A stretch of 64,000 bases of DNA from Achromobacter mucicolens (lineage in GTDB: Bacteria > Pseudomonadota > Gammaproteobacteria > Burkholderiales > Burkholderiaceae_B). A program made the position numbers and the translations under genes. How positions within the stretch are numbered: position 1 is the first letter of the stretch; each line of letters starts with the position of its first letter. This document shows positions 16,818-25,992 of the stretch, piece by piece. Where the stretch lies: NCBI RefSeq assembly GCF_902859725.1, contig NZ_CADIJP010000002.1, forward strand, positions 248,001-312,000, read 5' to 3'. The notes beneath the pieces were generated by a model. The model saw only the letters and a list, made by a program, of their open reading frames with translations, ran no database searches and was not told the DNA's origin.

Positions 16818-16882
16818 GGTGTCAGACACCCATTGAGACGTCGCCGCAAGCTGACGACCATCTCAGACGGGTGTCAGACACC
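16818..16882. repeat. Pair of GGTGTCAGACACC palindromes
   Basis: Two exact copies of the 13-base palindrome GGTGTCAGACACC lie at 16818-16830 and 16870-16882, 52 bases apart, between the CopD-like gene and the end of the acylase gene. A partial copy (GTCAGACACC) occurs at 59541-59550 before the gamma-glutamyltransferase. This looks like a dispersed intergenic repeat or a repressor site. Confidence 0.55.
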
Positions 16883-16912
16883 GTACCAGGATCAAAAAGC
16901 CGGGATCTCAGC

Positions 16913-19375
16913 TCAATTGCCCGAAGGCTGCAGCGTCAACGTATCCGAACGCTGGCTGTCCACCTTGGCGCGGCTGAACGCCATGGGGAAATACTCGCCC
17001 GTCGCCCAGCCCTTGAGCAGATCCTGGTAGTGCGGGCTGCGCGGATCCGCCGATTGCCCCGGCACGTTCTGCACGCGCGAGGTGTCCCAGTCGGCCACGT
17101 CGATCACCTGACGGTACGACGCACCGCTGGTCACGCGGTAGTCGCTCTTGCGGAACGTCGCGCGGTGAACCGTGTCGTTGTCGCCGCCGACCGGATAGCG
17201 CGGCGTGCCCCAGGCCTTGGCGGTGTCGGGCGGCAAGAGGCTTGCCAGGCTGTGATCGAACTGGATGTGGTGCAGCTTGCCCCACTGCCACTGTGTCGAA
17301 TCCGGCCCCATCTTGGCGGTGAGCTTCGTCAGGCCGTCGGCCAGTGCCTGCAACAGCAGGGCGTCGCGGCCCTGTTCAGGCCGGGGGCCGAAAGCGGTGT
17401 CGGGCGTGGCCAGCTTTTCCAGGGTCCGGCGGGTGGAAAGGTCGCCGAACGCCGCGCGTCCGTTCGCCGGCACGTACAGCTCGGTCACGCGCTTGACGAC
17501 TTCGGGCAGCCAGAACGCGTAAACGGTCGCCGCCCGAGAGTCGGTCTCCATGCGGTAATCCCAGTCTTTCAAGAGGCTCAGCGCCGCGCCGACGTTCGGG
17601 TCCGCCGAGTTCAACGACTTGGCGTAACCGCCCAGCGTGCGGGCCGGGATCGACAGGTTGTCGAACTGCAGGTCCTGCGACTGCTGCACGGTCAGGCCGC
17701 GGCCGTCGGCCACCACCTCCCGGATGCGCTGCACGCGGAAGGGTTCGGCCCAGGTGCGTGCCGACATGTCCTTGTACGGGTAGTTGGCGGGCAGGTTGTA
17801 CTCGTTGGCCGTGGCGACATAGCCTTCGGGCGGGTTGAAGACGCGCGGCAGGGAACTGCCGGGCAGCACGCCCCGCCATTCGAAGTCGCCATTGCCGGGC
17901 ACGGGCAGCATGCCGGACCAGTCATTGCGCGGACGGATCGGCGCGATGCTGCCGCCGAACCAGCCGATGTTGCCGTCCACGTCGGCGTACACCATGTTTT
18001 CGCTGGGCGTGTAGTGCTTTTCCATGCCCGCCACGAACTCGTTCCAGTTCTGCGCCTGGTTCAGGCGAAGGCTGGCCAGGTAGGCCGCCGTCCCCGGAAA
18101 TTCCAGATAGGCGGCGCGCAGGGCGTAGGCCTTGCGCCGCACCGGGTCTTCATGGATGACCGGCCCGTGGCGCGTGAACTTCAGGCTGCGCGTTGCAGGC
18201 GAGGCGCCGCGCACGGCAATGGTCTCGTCGATCTGGCGCATTTTTTCCCAGCCGCCCTGGTAGCGGTATTCGCTGGGGTTGGCGGGGTTGGTGTCGTAGA
18301 CATAGAGGTCTTCCTCGTCGCCGAAGGCGAAGATGGTCAGGCCGAACGCGATGCGGTCGTTGTGTCCCATCGAGACGCCGGGCAATGCCGGTTCGCCCGC
18401 GCCGATCACGTTCCAGCCCGGCGCATTCAGGTGAACCATGTAGCGCAGCGACGGCATGGTGATGGACCGGTGCGGGTCGCCCGCCAGAATGGGCTTGCCG
18501 GTCGCGGTGCGTTCGCCGCTCAGCGTCCAGTTGTTGCTTTCATAGCGCGGCGCCAGCGGGTCGACGGCCGGATCCAGCGAGGCAAGCCTGCCCTCGGACA
18601 AGGCGCTGGCCAGCTTGGCGCGATCGTCGGCGGCGAGCGGGCTGCGCGGGAAGTCGCCCGCCTCGAACTTCTGACCGTCGCGCGCCAGCCGGTAGGTGGC
18701 GAGCACGGACTTGTTGATCTGGCGCACGTCCAGGCCGGCGGGCACCTGCAACGCCAGGGGCGGCTCGAAGGTGGTCAGGCCCTGCACGGTATTCAGCCCC
18801 AGTGCGGCGATCTGCTCGGACATCCGCACTTCCTCGCTGACGTTGCGCGTCAGCCCGTAGATGCGGATCAGCGAGGTCTCCGGGCTCCAGTAGCCGGGCT
18901 CGGTGCCGGTCAGCTTGAACTCTGGCGGCATCTGGTCGGGATTGGCCTTGACCCAGTTCACGTAGGCGTTGATGCCATTGGCGAACGCCGTGAGGATGGC
19001 CTGGCCGTCAGGGTGGTAGCTGGCGAATTCCGCCTGCATGTCGCCCCGGTAGCGGAAAAGGCGCGCCGCGCGGTCCTGCTCGATGAAGCGCGGGCCGAAC
19101 TGTTCGGCCATCTTGCCTTCGCCCTGGCGGCGCCACAGGTCCAGCTGCCACAGGCGGTCGCGCGCCGCGGAAAAGCCCTGGGCAAAGAACAGGTCGGCCT
19201 GGTTCTTGGCGTAGATGTGGGACACGCCGTGCTTGTCCCTGACGATTTCCACGGGCTGCGACAGCCCCGCCATGGCGATCGTGTCCTTCTTGCCGCCTGG
19301 CGAGGCGCAGCCCGCCAACACTGCGATCAGGCCGCTTGCCAGCAATGCGGCGGCCCTGCGCTTGAACGTACGCAT
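16913..19375 (-). CDS. Penicillin acylase family lipoprotein (Ntn hydrolase)
   Basis: Self-processing N-terminal-nucleophile amidohydrolase of 820 residues, a normal length for penicillin G acylase, aculeacin or acyl-homoserine-lactone acylases. The ATG at 19373-19375 gives a lipoprotein signal with lipobox LAGC (Cys23), so it should sit in the outer or inner membrane facing the periplasm. The alpha chain has VEIVRDKHGVSHIYAKNQADLFFAQGF. The predicted beta-chain nucleophile is Ser280 in YESNNWTLSG, where most relatives have Gly before the Ser. Further blocks are ILAGDPHR, GVSMGHNDRIAFGLT and a C-terminal RPEQGRDALL. Substrate may be a beta-lactam, acylated peptide or quorum signal; the sequence does not settle this. 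Confidence 0.9.
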   Translation of the reverse strand: MRTFKRRAAALLASGLIAVLAGCASPGGKKDTIAMAGLSQPVEIVRDKHGVSHIYAKNQADLFFAQGFSAARDRLWQLDLWRRQGEGKMAEQFGPRFIEQDRAARLFRYRGDMQAEFASYHPDGQAILTAFANGINAYVNWVKANPDQMPPEFKLTGTEPGYWSPETSLIRIYGLTRNVSEEVRMSEQIAALGLNTVQGLTTFEPPLALQVPAGLDVRQINKSVLATYRLARDGQKFEAGDFPRSPLAADDRAKLASALSEGRLASLDPAVDPLAPRYESNNWTLSGERTATGKPILAGDPHRSITMPSLRYMVHLNAPGWNVIGAGEPALPGVSMGHNDRIAFGLTIFAFGDEEDLYVYDTNPANPSEYRYQGGWEKMRQIDETIAVRGASPATRSLKFTRHGPVIHEDPVRRKAYALRAAYLEFPGTAAYLASLRLNQAQNWNEFVAGMEKHYTPSENMVYADVDGNIGWFGGSIAPIRPRNDWSGMLPVPGNGDFEWRGVLPGSSLPRVFNPPEGYVATANEYNLPANYPYKDMSARTWAEPFRVQRIREVVADGRGLTVQQSQDLQFDNLSIPARTLGGYAKSLNSADPNVGAALSLLKDWDYRMETDSRAATVYAFWLPEVVKRVTELYVPANGRAAFGDLSTRRTLEKLATPDTAFGPRPEQGRDALLLQALADGLTKLTAKMGPDSTQWQWGKLHHIQFDHSLASLLPPDTAKAWGTPRYPVGGDNDTVHRATFRKSDYRVTSGASYRQVIDVADWDTSRVQNVPGQSADPRSPHYQDLLKGWATGEYFPMAFSRAKVDSQRSDTLTLQPSGN

Positions 19376-19662
19376 AGACTTCTCCTCCGGGTTATTGATC
19401 TTTTCTATGCCGGCAGTACGCAAGACGCAGGCAGCCGCGCCAAACGCAACACCATGCAACGGCTAGAACTAAAGCAGAAGCGCGGGGAGAAGTGTTTTAT
19501 TTGATTAATTCTGGCAGGACTTGTAACGCCTTTGCGCAAGCCGTTTGCCGGGGACGCGCAGCCAGTCGGGTGGCCCGTCTGGACGTGCGCGGCGTGATGA
19601 CATCTTTCGTCACGACATTGCGGGGTGGCCCAACCAATGGGCAGGGCCACGCTCCGCGGCAA

Positions 19663-19992
19663 TTACCAGCGGCGTTGCGATCCCGGCTGGCTGGCGGGCG
19701 GTTGAGCCATGTCGCCGGTGCGCACTGTGCTGACGTACTTCTGGTAGTCGGAGATATAGGTCGGGCTGTTGATGTTGGGGGTTTCCTCGCCGGCCCATTG
19801 GGCCTCGACGCCTGATTCCTTCCACGCCGCCAGATCGCGTTCGACCTCGGCGCGGGTGGGGGTGTAGTTGGAGGGCGGCGCGGCGGTGGCGGGCGCGGAG
19901 GCCGCAGGTTGCGCACCGGCAGGGCCGGACAGCAGGGCAAAAGCCGCCAGCGCGGCCGGAACGAGGGCGCGTAAGGGGAGTAGGGGCTTCAT
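19663..19992 (-). CDS. Small secreted DUF4148-like protein
   Basis: Exported protein of 109 residues. The ATG at 19990-19992 starts a Sec signal ending ALLSGPAGAQPA. The mature part carries TPTRAEVERDLAAWKESGVEAQW, the LTRAEV-type core of DUF4148 proteins that are abundant in Burkholderiales. No catalytic motif is visible. Longer in-frame starts exist upstream but would bury the signal peptide. Confidence 0.7.
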   Translation of the reverse strand: MKPLLPLRALVPAALAAFALLSGPAGAQPAASAPATAAPPSNYTPTRAEVERDLAAWKESGVEAQWAGEETPNINSPTYISDYQKYVSTVRTGDMAQPPASQPGSQRRW

Positions 19993-20196
19993 GTGGGAAC
20001 TCCAGGTGACGGACAGGGACGCCGGATCGGGGCTCAGGCACTCTGGTGCAAAGGCCCTTGGATGAGACCGGCGCAGGCCGGGGGAAGGCATCCGGCGGAC
20101 ACGTGGCCGCTCGGTGCTCATGCCTTCGTGCTCATCGTAGGGCCGCATGGGTGCAGACCACATACTCAAGATTGAGTACGCCGCGCAGTCCTTGCG

Positions 20197-21282
20197 CTAC
20201 AGCAGCGAGGCCAGCCGGACCAGTTCCGATTGCCGGCTGCACTCCATCTTGGTGAGCAGCGACGCCACCTGTTTGCGCACCGTCAGGACGGAGGCATGAC
20301 GCAGAGTGGCCACCTCCTCGACACTATGGCCCGCCGCCAATCCCGCCAGCACCGCGGCCTCGGCATGCGTGATGGAGAACACCGATTGCAGTTTGGTGAC
20401 GTCCGGCATTGCAAAGGCGCTCTTCTTGCGCATGCGCATCAGCAGCATCCGGCCGCCGATGAGGCTGAGCGCGGGCGGCGCCGCGCTGATATCGACCCAG
20501 AAGAGTTCCCCCCACCCCGACGCTGTGGCCATCGACCGCATCTGGCCGTCGCGCGCCACCGCGGCGCAATGCGCGTCGAACAGCCGCTGCACCTTGGCGT
20601 CGGCATGGCGCAGCCTGCGGCCATGCAGGGTCCAGCCGTTGACGTCATCCAGGAATCCCACCGCCAACGGCGACAGCTTGTCGACGATGCAATCCACGCT
20701 GATGAGCAGCACCGCTTCGTGGACTTCGGAAAACGCGCTTTCCAGCGACTTCCAGCCGATGGCGCGATTGCGCTCGCGCTGCGACAGCTGATGGCGCAGC
20801 ACGCGAAAATACCGGCCAAAGTCTCCGGATTGCAGCCTGTCGCAGGCCTTTGCATCCACGGACGAACGCTGAAAGCCGATCGCGGCGTGCAGGACGGTGT
20901 TCGATTCGATGATGAGCGACAGCAGTTGCGCCATGCGATGCCGGACCATGAAGTCCGCGTAGAACTCGGTACGGTGCAACTGCGCGGCGTCGTACATCCG
21001 CGCGGTGTCCAGCCATGTACCGGCCGGGGCATGGCGCCCGTCCTGCTCAAGGATGTCGCAGCTGTAGAAATGCTCTTGGTAGTCCGATGCGCACGCGTCG
21101 GAAAAACCGATGGCGGACAGCGTCAACAGCTTGTTCCTGGCGTCGAACACGATGAGCGTTCCACTGTCGGCCCCGACCAGATCGCGGGCCGTGCCCAGGA
21201 TGTCGCGCCACGGCGGCTCGGGATCGGTCAGATGGTCCACGGCCTCGACGGCGCGGCGCAAGGCGATTCGATGATCGGGCAT
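20197..21282 (-). CDS. LuxR-type HTH transcriptional regulator
   Basis: Regulator of 361 residues. The C-terminal 65 residues form a LuxR-type helix-turn-helix (FSITHAEAAVLAGLAAGHSVEEVATLR then TVRKQVASLLTKMECSRQSELVRLASLL). The N-terminal 280 residues look like a GAF/PAS-type sensor (SGTLIVFDARNKLLTLSAIGF, LLISVDCIVDKLSPLA). There is no response-regulator receiver domain and no autoinducer-binding signature. Such solo regulators occur widely in Burkholderiales. Its target is not apparent from the neighbours. Confidence 0.82.
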   Translation of the reverse strand: MPDHRIALRRAVEAVDHLTDPEPPWRDILGTARDLVGADSGTLIVFDARNKLLTLSAIGFSDACASDYQEHFYSCDILEQDGRHAPAGTWLDTARMYDAAQLHRTEFYADFMVRHRMAQLLSLIIESNTVLHAAIGFQRSSVDAKACDRLQSGDFGRYFRVLRHQLSQRERNRAIGWKSLESAFSEVHEAVLLISVDCIVDKLSPLAVGFLDDVNGWTLHGRRLRHADAKVQRLFDAHCAAVARDGQMRSMATASGWGELFWVDISAAPPALSLIGGRMLLMRMRKKSAFAMPDVTKLQSVFSITHAEAAVLAGLAAGHSVEEVATLRHASVLTVRKQVASLLTKMECSRQSELVRLASLL

Positions 21283-21567
21283 GGCGTGCCTCCAACTCTG
21301 GTTCAGACGTAAACGCTGCTACGTGTCACAGATGGTTGTAGGTGGCGCCGGCTGGCAAGGGGGCGGCGCACCGCTGCTGCGGATCAAAGCGGAGGGCACG
21401 CCGCGCATATCAGGTTGGCAATGGCGGCGGGCCCAGCGCCGATTATCGTCGCAAACTTGCGCGCAAGGCGCATTTCGCCGCGCATTTTCACGCGGCAAAT
21501 GCCGCGTTGATGCGGCGATACCGGGCTAATTCAACCGCCTTGCGCACACGCGCCTATGCCGTGCCGT

Positions 21568-23256
21568 CTAGCATTCCAGCAGCCGCAGCAGCCGCGCCTT
21601 GTGCGGGCCGTCGGCCTTGCGCGCCAACGCGGCAAGTTTCTTGTCCGACCCGAAGAGCCGTTCGCGCACAGGGGCCCTGTCGTGCTCGGGCAGCTCGGCA
21701 AGCGCGGCGGCCAGCAGGTCCAGCGTCTCTGCGTCATCCAGCGCAAATTTCGCGGGCAGCTTGAAGGCATCGGTGCAGACGCGCAGGCAGGCGATGGCGG
21801 TGGTCAGGGTATCCGGCGTCAGGCCATGCTGCTCGAGAAACACGGCGGTGTAGCGGTCCTGCACGGACTGGTGTTCGTCATCCACCAGGTCCATGTAGTG
21901 ACGCAGCAGCGCAAAATGGCGGCGGCCGGCGAGGCCCAGGGCAAAGGCGGCATACGTGCCGGACAGACACGCCTTTTCGGCCTCCGCGTCGGCGTACCAC
22001 TCGTAGGGTTGGATGGCGGCGCGCGCATAGGCCGCCAACGCGTCATGCGCCGCGGGGTGCTGCGCGGCGTTGGCAAAGAAGCGATGCGTGTCGGACTTGG
22101 CCAGGCCCTTGACGGGCAGGTAGTGACGCGCGTGGCTCTTTAACACGACACGGTAGCCGGCCGGGAAACCCGCGCGCAGCAGGGCCGCCAGGAAGTCCAG
22201 CGCCTGCACATAGGCGGCCGGTGATTCCTGCCGGATGGCGATGGTCACCGTGGCCAGCACGTCGTTGGCGGCGCAGTCCGCAAGGTCGGTCGACAGGCGC
22301 GTGAGTTCGGGCGCCAATGCGCCGCTGCCGCTGGCCAGCATCGCGCCGGCGCGCGCGCTGCCCAGGCCGCGGGCAAGTTCCATAAACGTCAGGCCGGTAG
22401 GGCGCGCATAGCCGGGCTCGTGACGCAGGATCAGCGTGGCGGCGTAGAGCAGCAGGTCGATACCGCGGTCGTCGGGATCCAGCGCGGCGCCGGGTTTGGG
22501 CGAGTAGGTGTTCTGGCGGAAGACGTCTTGAGAAACGTCGAAGTAGCGCGGCAGATATTGCGCCTCGGCCCAGCCGCGAAGCGCGTGAATGATCGAGCCG
22601 CGTTGTTCGGCCAGCGATTCCTGGCCTGCGTTCAGCGCCAGCAAGCGCGTGAAGACGGAGATCAGCCAGGGGTGGTCCGGGTGCGGGAATAGGCGTTCGT
22701 CCAGCAGGTGGCGGCACAGCAGAGTGACGTGCAGGCGGTCGGTGGGATGGCTGCCGTTCAGCACCGCCTGGTCCACGTAGTGCGTCACGCGATCGCGCAG
22801 CGTCTGCTGCTTGACCGCGTCGGTGTGATCCACCAGCGTCAGGCGCAGCCGGCCCTCGCTGGTCGGAAACTGCGCGCGAAAGCGGAAGTGGTGGTCAAGA
22901 TGGGGCGTGCCGGCCAGCCGGTCGATGCGTTCGCGCACGGCCTTGCCCAGCACGGGCGCCAGCGACGTGTGCACCGCGTCCGGGGTGAGCGGCCCGTTGC
23001 GCCCTTCGGCGAGCAGGCCGTCCTGGTCGTCAGGCTCCCAACTGGGCATGACGTCGAACACGATGCGCGAGGGCTCGTATTCCAGCAGGATCTCGCTGTG
23101 GATGCCGACTTGCAGCGGCGTGCGGGCCACGATGGCATCGATGTCGTCGCGCGCTTGCTGCGTGTCGAACCAGCGGTGGATGGCGGCCAGCGTTTCGTCC
23201 TGGATCTCTTGGGCGGTCTTGTGATGCAGGCCAATGGGGCGGGATACGTCGGACAT
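21568..23256 (-). CDS. Hypothetical protein, 562 residues (possibly DUF6138-like)
   Basis: I do not recognise this protein with confidence. The ATG at 23254-23256 (MSDVSRP) is preferred over an in-frame TTG at 23280. It is soluble, with no signal or membrane segment. It has an N-terminal alpha/beta region (SEILLEYEPSRIVFDVMPSWEPDD), and its remainder is rich in alanine, leucine and histidine and predicted mostly helical. Clustered histidines and acids (GTPHLDHHFRFRAQF, DVSQDVFRQNTYSPKP) might bind metal, but no known motif fits. It may belong to DUF6138. It is flanked by a LuxR-type and an AraC-type regulator on the same strand. Confidence 0.6.
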   Translation of the reverse strand: MSDVSRPIGLHHKTAQEIQDETLAAIHRWFDTQQARDDIDAIVARTPLQVGIHSEILLEYEPSRIVFDVMPSWEPDDQDGLLAEGRNGPLTPDAVHTSLAPVLGKAVRERIDRLAGTPHLDHHFRFRAQFPTSEGRLRLTLVDHTDAVKQQTLRDRVTHYVDQAVLNGSHPTDRLHVTLLCRHLLDERLFPHPDHPWLISVFTRLLALNAGQESLAEQRGSIIHALRGWAEAQYLPRYFDVSQDVFRQNTYSPKPGAALDPDDRGIDLLLYAATLILRHEPGYARPTGLTFMELARGLGSARAGAMLASGSGALAPELTRLSTDLADCAANDVLATVTIAIRQESPAAYVQALDFLAALLRAGFPAGYRVVLKSHARHYLPVKGLAKSDTHRFFANAAQHPAAHDALAAYARAAIQPYEWYADAEAEKACLSGTYAAFALGLAGRRHFALLRHYMDLVDDEHQSVQDRYTAVFLEQHGLTPDTLTTAIACLRVCTDAFKLPAKFALDDAETLDLLAAALAELPEHDRAPVRERLFGSDKKLAALARKADGPHKARLLRLLEC

Positions 23257-23318
23257 CCTGAGGCGTGAAGGTTGCGGCAATTGCGCCGAATGCTACACGA
23301 TGCGGCGCCGCGCCCGTC

Positions 23319-24278
23319 TCAATGCCGGGACGCGAAATCTCCGATGGCGGCCGCGGGCGACAGCGCGAACGAGGCCTTCATGTCGCGCACTTCCTCGATG
23401 GGCGTGCGGCCGAAAAAGCGCTTGAATTCGCGGCTGAACTGCGAGGCGCTCTCGTAACCCACGCGCGCCGAGGCCGACGCCGCCGTCAGGCCGTCGCGGA
23501 TCATCATGAGCCGCGCGTGATGCAGGCGCGTGGACTTGATGTACTGGATCGGCGAGGTCTGCGTGACCGCCTTGAAATTGACATGGAAGGCCGGCACGCT
23601 CATGCCGGCTTCCTGCGCCAGGTGCGTCACGTCCAGCGGCTGGGAGAAGTCCGTATGGATGCGCCGCAGCGCCCGGGCGACGCGGCCGAAGCGGCCCGGG
23701 TGCGCCAGCGCGGCGCGCAAGGCGCCGCCTTGTTCTCCGGTGAGGACGCGAAAGCAGATCTCGCGCACGAGCGCCGGGCCCAGGATCTCGGCATCGAGCG
23801 GGTTGCACAGCGCGCGCAGCAGGCGCACGGTGGCGTCCGCCAGTTCCATCGACAACGGGGTGGAAGCGATGCCCAGCGGCGCGTCGCCGGACTGGGCATC
23901 TTCGGCGCGCGCGCCGGCAAGCGCGTCGATGGCCACCACCAGATCGGCCAAGGTGGTCAGGTCCAGCCGGATGGAGACGGCCAGCAAGGGTTCTTCGCGG
24001 CTGGCCTGCGTTTCGGTGGAAAAGGGCAGGGGAACGGACAGCACCAGATAGTGCTGCGCGTCGTACACGTAGACCTCATCGCCCAGGAAGCCGAGCTTGC
24101 GGCCCTGGCAGACGATGACGATGCCGGGTTCGTAAAGGACCGGCGTGCGGCCGAGCGGGCGGTCTGATCGCATGAAGCGCACCCCGTCCAGCGCGGACAG
24201 GCTGTAGCCCTCGTTGGGCGCCAGGCGTTCGATGAGGGCAATCATTTCGCGCGACTGCGGACTGGACGGCAGCGTCAT
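23319..24278 (-). CDS. AraC family transcriptional regulator
   Basis: Regulator of 319 residues. The N-terminal AraC-type cupin (about 20-190: LGRTPVLYEPGIVIVCQGRKLGFLGDEVYVYDAQHYLVLSVPLP) matches the AraC_N family seen beside short-chain dehydrogenases. Two HTH units follow: DVTHLAQEAGMSVPAFHVNFKAVT and ASARVGYESASQFSREFKRFFGRTP. The ATG at 24276-24278 is the family start. It diverges from two SDR genes across a 167-base gap containing a 21-base-spaced direct repeat, and probably activates them. Confidence 0.9.
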   Translation of the reverse strand: MTLPSSPQSREMIALIERLAPNEGYSLSALDGVRFMRSDRPLGRTPVLYEPGIVIVCQGRKLGFLGDEVYVYDAQHYLVLSVPLPFSTETQASREEPLLAVSIRLDLTTLADLVVAIDALAGARAEDAQSGDAPLGIASTPLSMELADATVRLLRALCNPLDAEILGPALVREICFRVLTGEQGGALRAALAHPGRFGRVARALRRIHTDFSQPLDVTHLAQEAGMSVPAFHVNFKAVTQTSPIQYIKSTRLHHARLMMIRDGLTAASASARVGYESASQFSREFKRFFGRTPIEEVRDMKASFALSPAAAIGDFASRH

Positions 24279-24347
24279 GGGGGCATCCCGTGTTTCGGTT
24301 CCGGTGCGGCACATTCTACCGGCGTCGTCCCGGCGGGAACATGGCGG

Positions 24348-24376
24348 GCGATAGAAATAGGCAAGGGTGCGATAGA
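24348..24376. promoter_or_regulatory. Candidate AraC-type direct repeat
   Basis: GCGATAGA occurs at 24348-24355 and again at 24369-24376, exactly 21 bases apart. Two helical turns between direct repeats is the geometry bound by AraC-family monomers. The pair lies in the AraC/SDR intergenic region, about 70 bases before the SDR ATG, a suitable activator position. Confidence 0.5.
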
Positions 24377-24445
24377 CGCGGGTATTCGCGCTGGGCGGCC
24401 GGGTCCGTAGCATTTCAGTCACGGAAAACAACCTGGAGAACGACC

Positions 24446-25189
24446 ATGACTTCGATGCAAGAACGGCAATCCAAAGTAGTGTTGATCACCGGCGCCAGCA
24501 GCGGAATCGGCGAGGCGGCGGCGCGGTTGCTGGCCGCCCAAGGCCACCGCGTGTATGTGGGCGCGCGGCGCACGGACCGGCTGGAAACGCTGGTGCAAGA
24601 TATTCGGGCAAAGGGCGGCACGGCGGCGTTTCGCGCGCTGGACGTCACATCCGCAGAAGACATGCAGGCCTTCGTGCGCGGTGCAGAGGCAGCTTTCGGT
24701 CAAGTGGACGTGATCGTCAACAACGCTGGCGTCATGCCGCTGTCGCCCTTGTCCTCGCTGAAGGTGGACGAGTGGGACCGCATGATCGACGTGAACATCC
24801 GCGGCGTGCTGCATGGCATCGCCGCGGTGCTGCCGGGCATGGAACGCCAGGGGCACGGCCAGGTGATCAACGTGTCTTCCATCGGCGGCCTGAGCGTGTC
24901 GCCGACGGCCGCTGTGTACTGCGCGACCAAATTCGCGGTGCGCGCGATTTCGGATGGCCTGCGCCAGGAGACCAGCAAGATCCGCGTGACGGTGGTCTGC
25001 CCCGGCGTCGTCGAGTCGGAACTGGCCGACACCATCACCGACGACACCGCGCGCGTGGCGATGCAGTCGTTCCGCCGCGTCGCCCTGCACCCGGACGCCA
25101 TCGCCCGCGCCATTGCATACGCCATCGAACAACCGGATGACGTGGACGTCAGCGAAGTGGTGGTGCGCCCGACGGCCAGCCCGCATTGA
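24446..25189 (+). CDS. SDR family NAD(P)-dependent oxidoreductase
   Basis: Classical short-chain dehydrogenase of 247 residues. Cofactor motif VVLITGASSGIGEAAARLLA (TGxxxGxG) at about 11, NNAGVMPLSPL at about 92, catalytic Ser in INVSSIGGLSVSPTAA and YCATK (Tyr-x3-Lys) at about 155. The arginine after beta-2 (ARRTDRLE) suggests NADP. The start is the ATG at 24446; an upstream in-frame ATG lies inside the regulator gap. First gene of a two-SDR operon facing an AraC regulator. Substrate unknown. Confidence 0.9.
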   Translation: MTSMQERQSKVVLITGASSGIGEAAARLLAAQGHRVYVGARRTDRLETLVQDIRAKGGTAAFRALDVTSAEDMQAFVRGAEAAFGQVDVIVNNAGVMPLSPLSSLKVDEWDRMIDVNIRGVLHGIAAVLPGMERQGHGQVINVSSIGGLSVSPTAAVYCATKFAVRAISDGLRQETSKIRVTVVCPGVVESELADTITDDTARVAMQSFRRVALHPDAIARAIAYAIEQPDDVDVSEVVVRPTASPH

Positions 25190-25211
25190 ACCAACCATAA
25201 GGAATCCCATC

Positions 25212-25973
25212 ATGACGACAACGATTTCCGCAGCGCAACCCTTTGCCGGCCAGACGGCCATCGTGACCGGAGCCGCCAGCGGCATCGGCCTGGCCACCCT
25301 AGAACTCCTGCATGCGCAGGGCGCGCGCGTCGTGGCGGTGGACCGGGACGAGGCCGTGCGCGCGCTGGCCCGGCCCGGCGTCGAACCGCTGATGGCCGAC
25401 ATCGCGAAGGAAGACAGCGCCGTGCAGGCCGTGGCGGCCGCCATCGACCGCTTTGGCCGGCTGGACATTCTGGTGAACAACGCCGGCATCATCATCAACA
25501 AGCCGGTGATCGACATGACGCTGGACGACTGGAACGGCATCCTGGCCGTGAACGCCACGGGCGCCTTCCTGTTTTCCCGCGAGGCCATGCGCGTGATGGC
25601 GCCGGCCGGACGCGGCGCCATCGTCAACGTCGGATCTTACGCGTGCTATCAGGCGTTTCCGACGATCGCGGCCTACGCAGCGTCCAAGGGGGCGCTTGCG
25701 CAGTTGACCCGCGCGCTGTCGCTGGAAGCCATCGACCATGGCATCCGCGTGAACGCCGTGGGATCGGGCGACGTGGTCACCAACATCACCAACCATATCC
25801 ACGCCGACGGGCCGAAGTTCCTGGCCGAGCATGGCCGCAACGCGCCAATCCGGCGCGCCGCTGAGCCGCGCGAGATCGCGGAGGTGATTGCATTCCTGGC
25901 CTCGGAGAAGGCGAGCTACATCGTGGGCGCGGTGGTGATGGCCGACGGCGGCATGAGCGTCGCCCTGCGCTAG
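25212..25973 (+). CDS. SDR family NAD(P)-dependent oxidoreductase
   Basis: Second short-chain dehydrogenase of the pair, 253 residues, starting 22 bases after the first. Motifs are AIVTGAASGIGLATLELLHAQGARVVAVDRDE (the Asp after beta-2 suggests NAD), NNAGIIINKP, IVNVGSYACYQAFPTIAAYAASKG (Tyr-x3-Lys) and the C-terminal FLASEKASYIVGAVVMADGGMS. It differs enough from its neighbour to be an ancient duplicate at most. Probably a successive step in one oxidation or reduction route. Confidence 0.9.
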   Translation: MTTTISAAQPFAGQTAIVTGAASGIGLATLELLHAQGARVVAVDRDEAVRALARPGVEPLMADIAKEDSAVQAVAAAIDRFGRLDILVNNAGIIINKPVIDMTLDDWNGILAVNATGAFLFSREAMRVMAPAGRGAIVNVGSYACYQAFPTIAAYAASKGALAQLTRALSLEAIDHGIRVNAVGSGDVVTNITNHIHADGPKFLAEHGRNAPIRRAAEPREIAEVIAFLASEKASYIVGAVVMADGGMSVALR

Positions 25974-25992
25974 ACCAGCTGCCGGCCCGGCG

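Noticed and set aside
19376-19459. Upstream in-frame extension of the acylase by 28 residues
   Set aside because: It would hide the lipoprotein signal peptide behind a non-signal leader.
16508-19504. A plus-strand open frame of 998 codons opposite the acylase gene
   Set aside because: It is rich in Arg, Gly, His and Gln with no domain, and mirrors the codon pattern of the real gene on the other strand; antisense shadow of a high-GC gene.
23257-23280. Longer start (TTG) for the 562-residue unknown protein
   Set aside because: The downstream ATG is a stronger start and the added eight residues show no feature.
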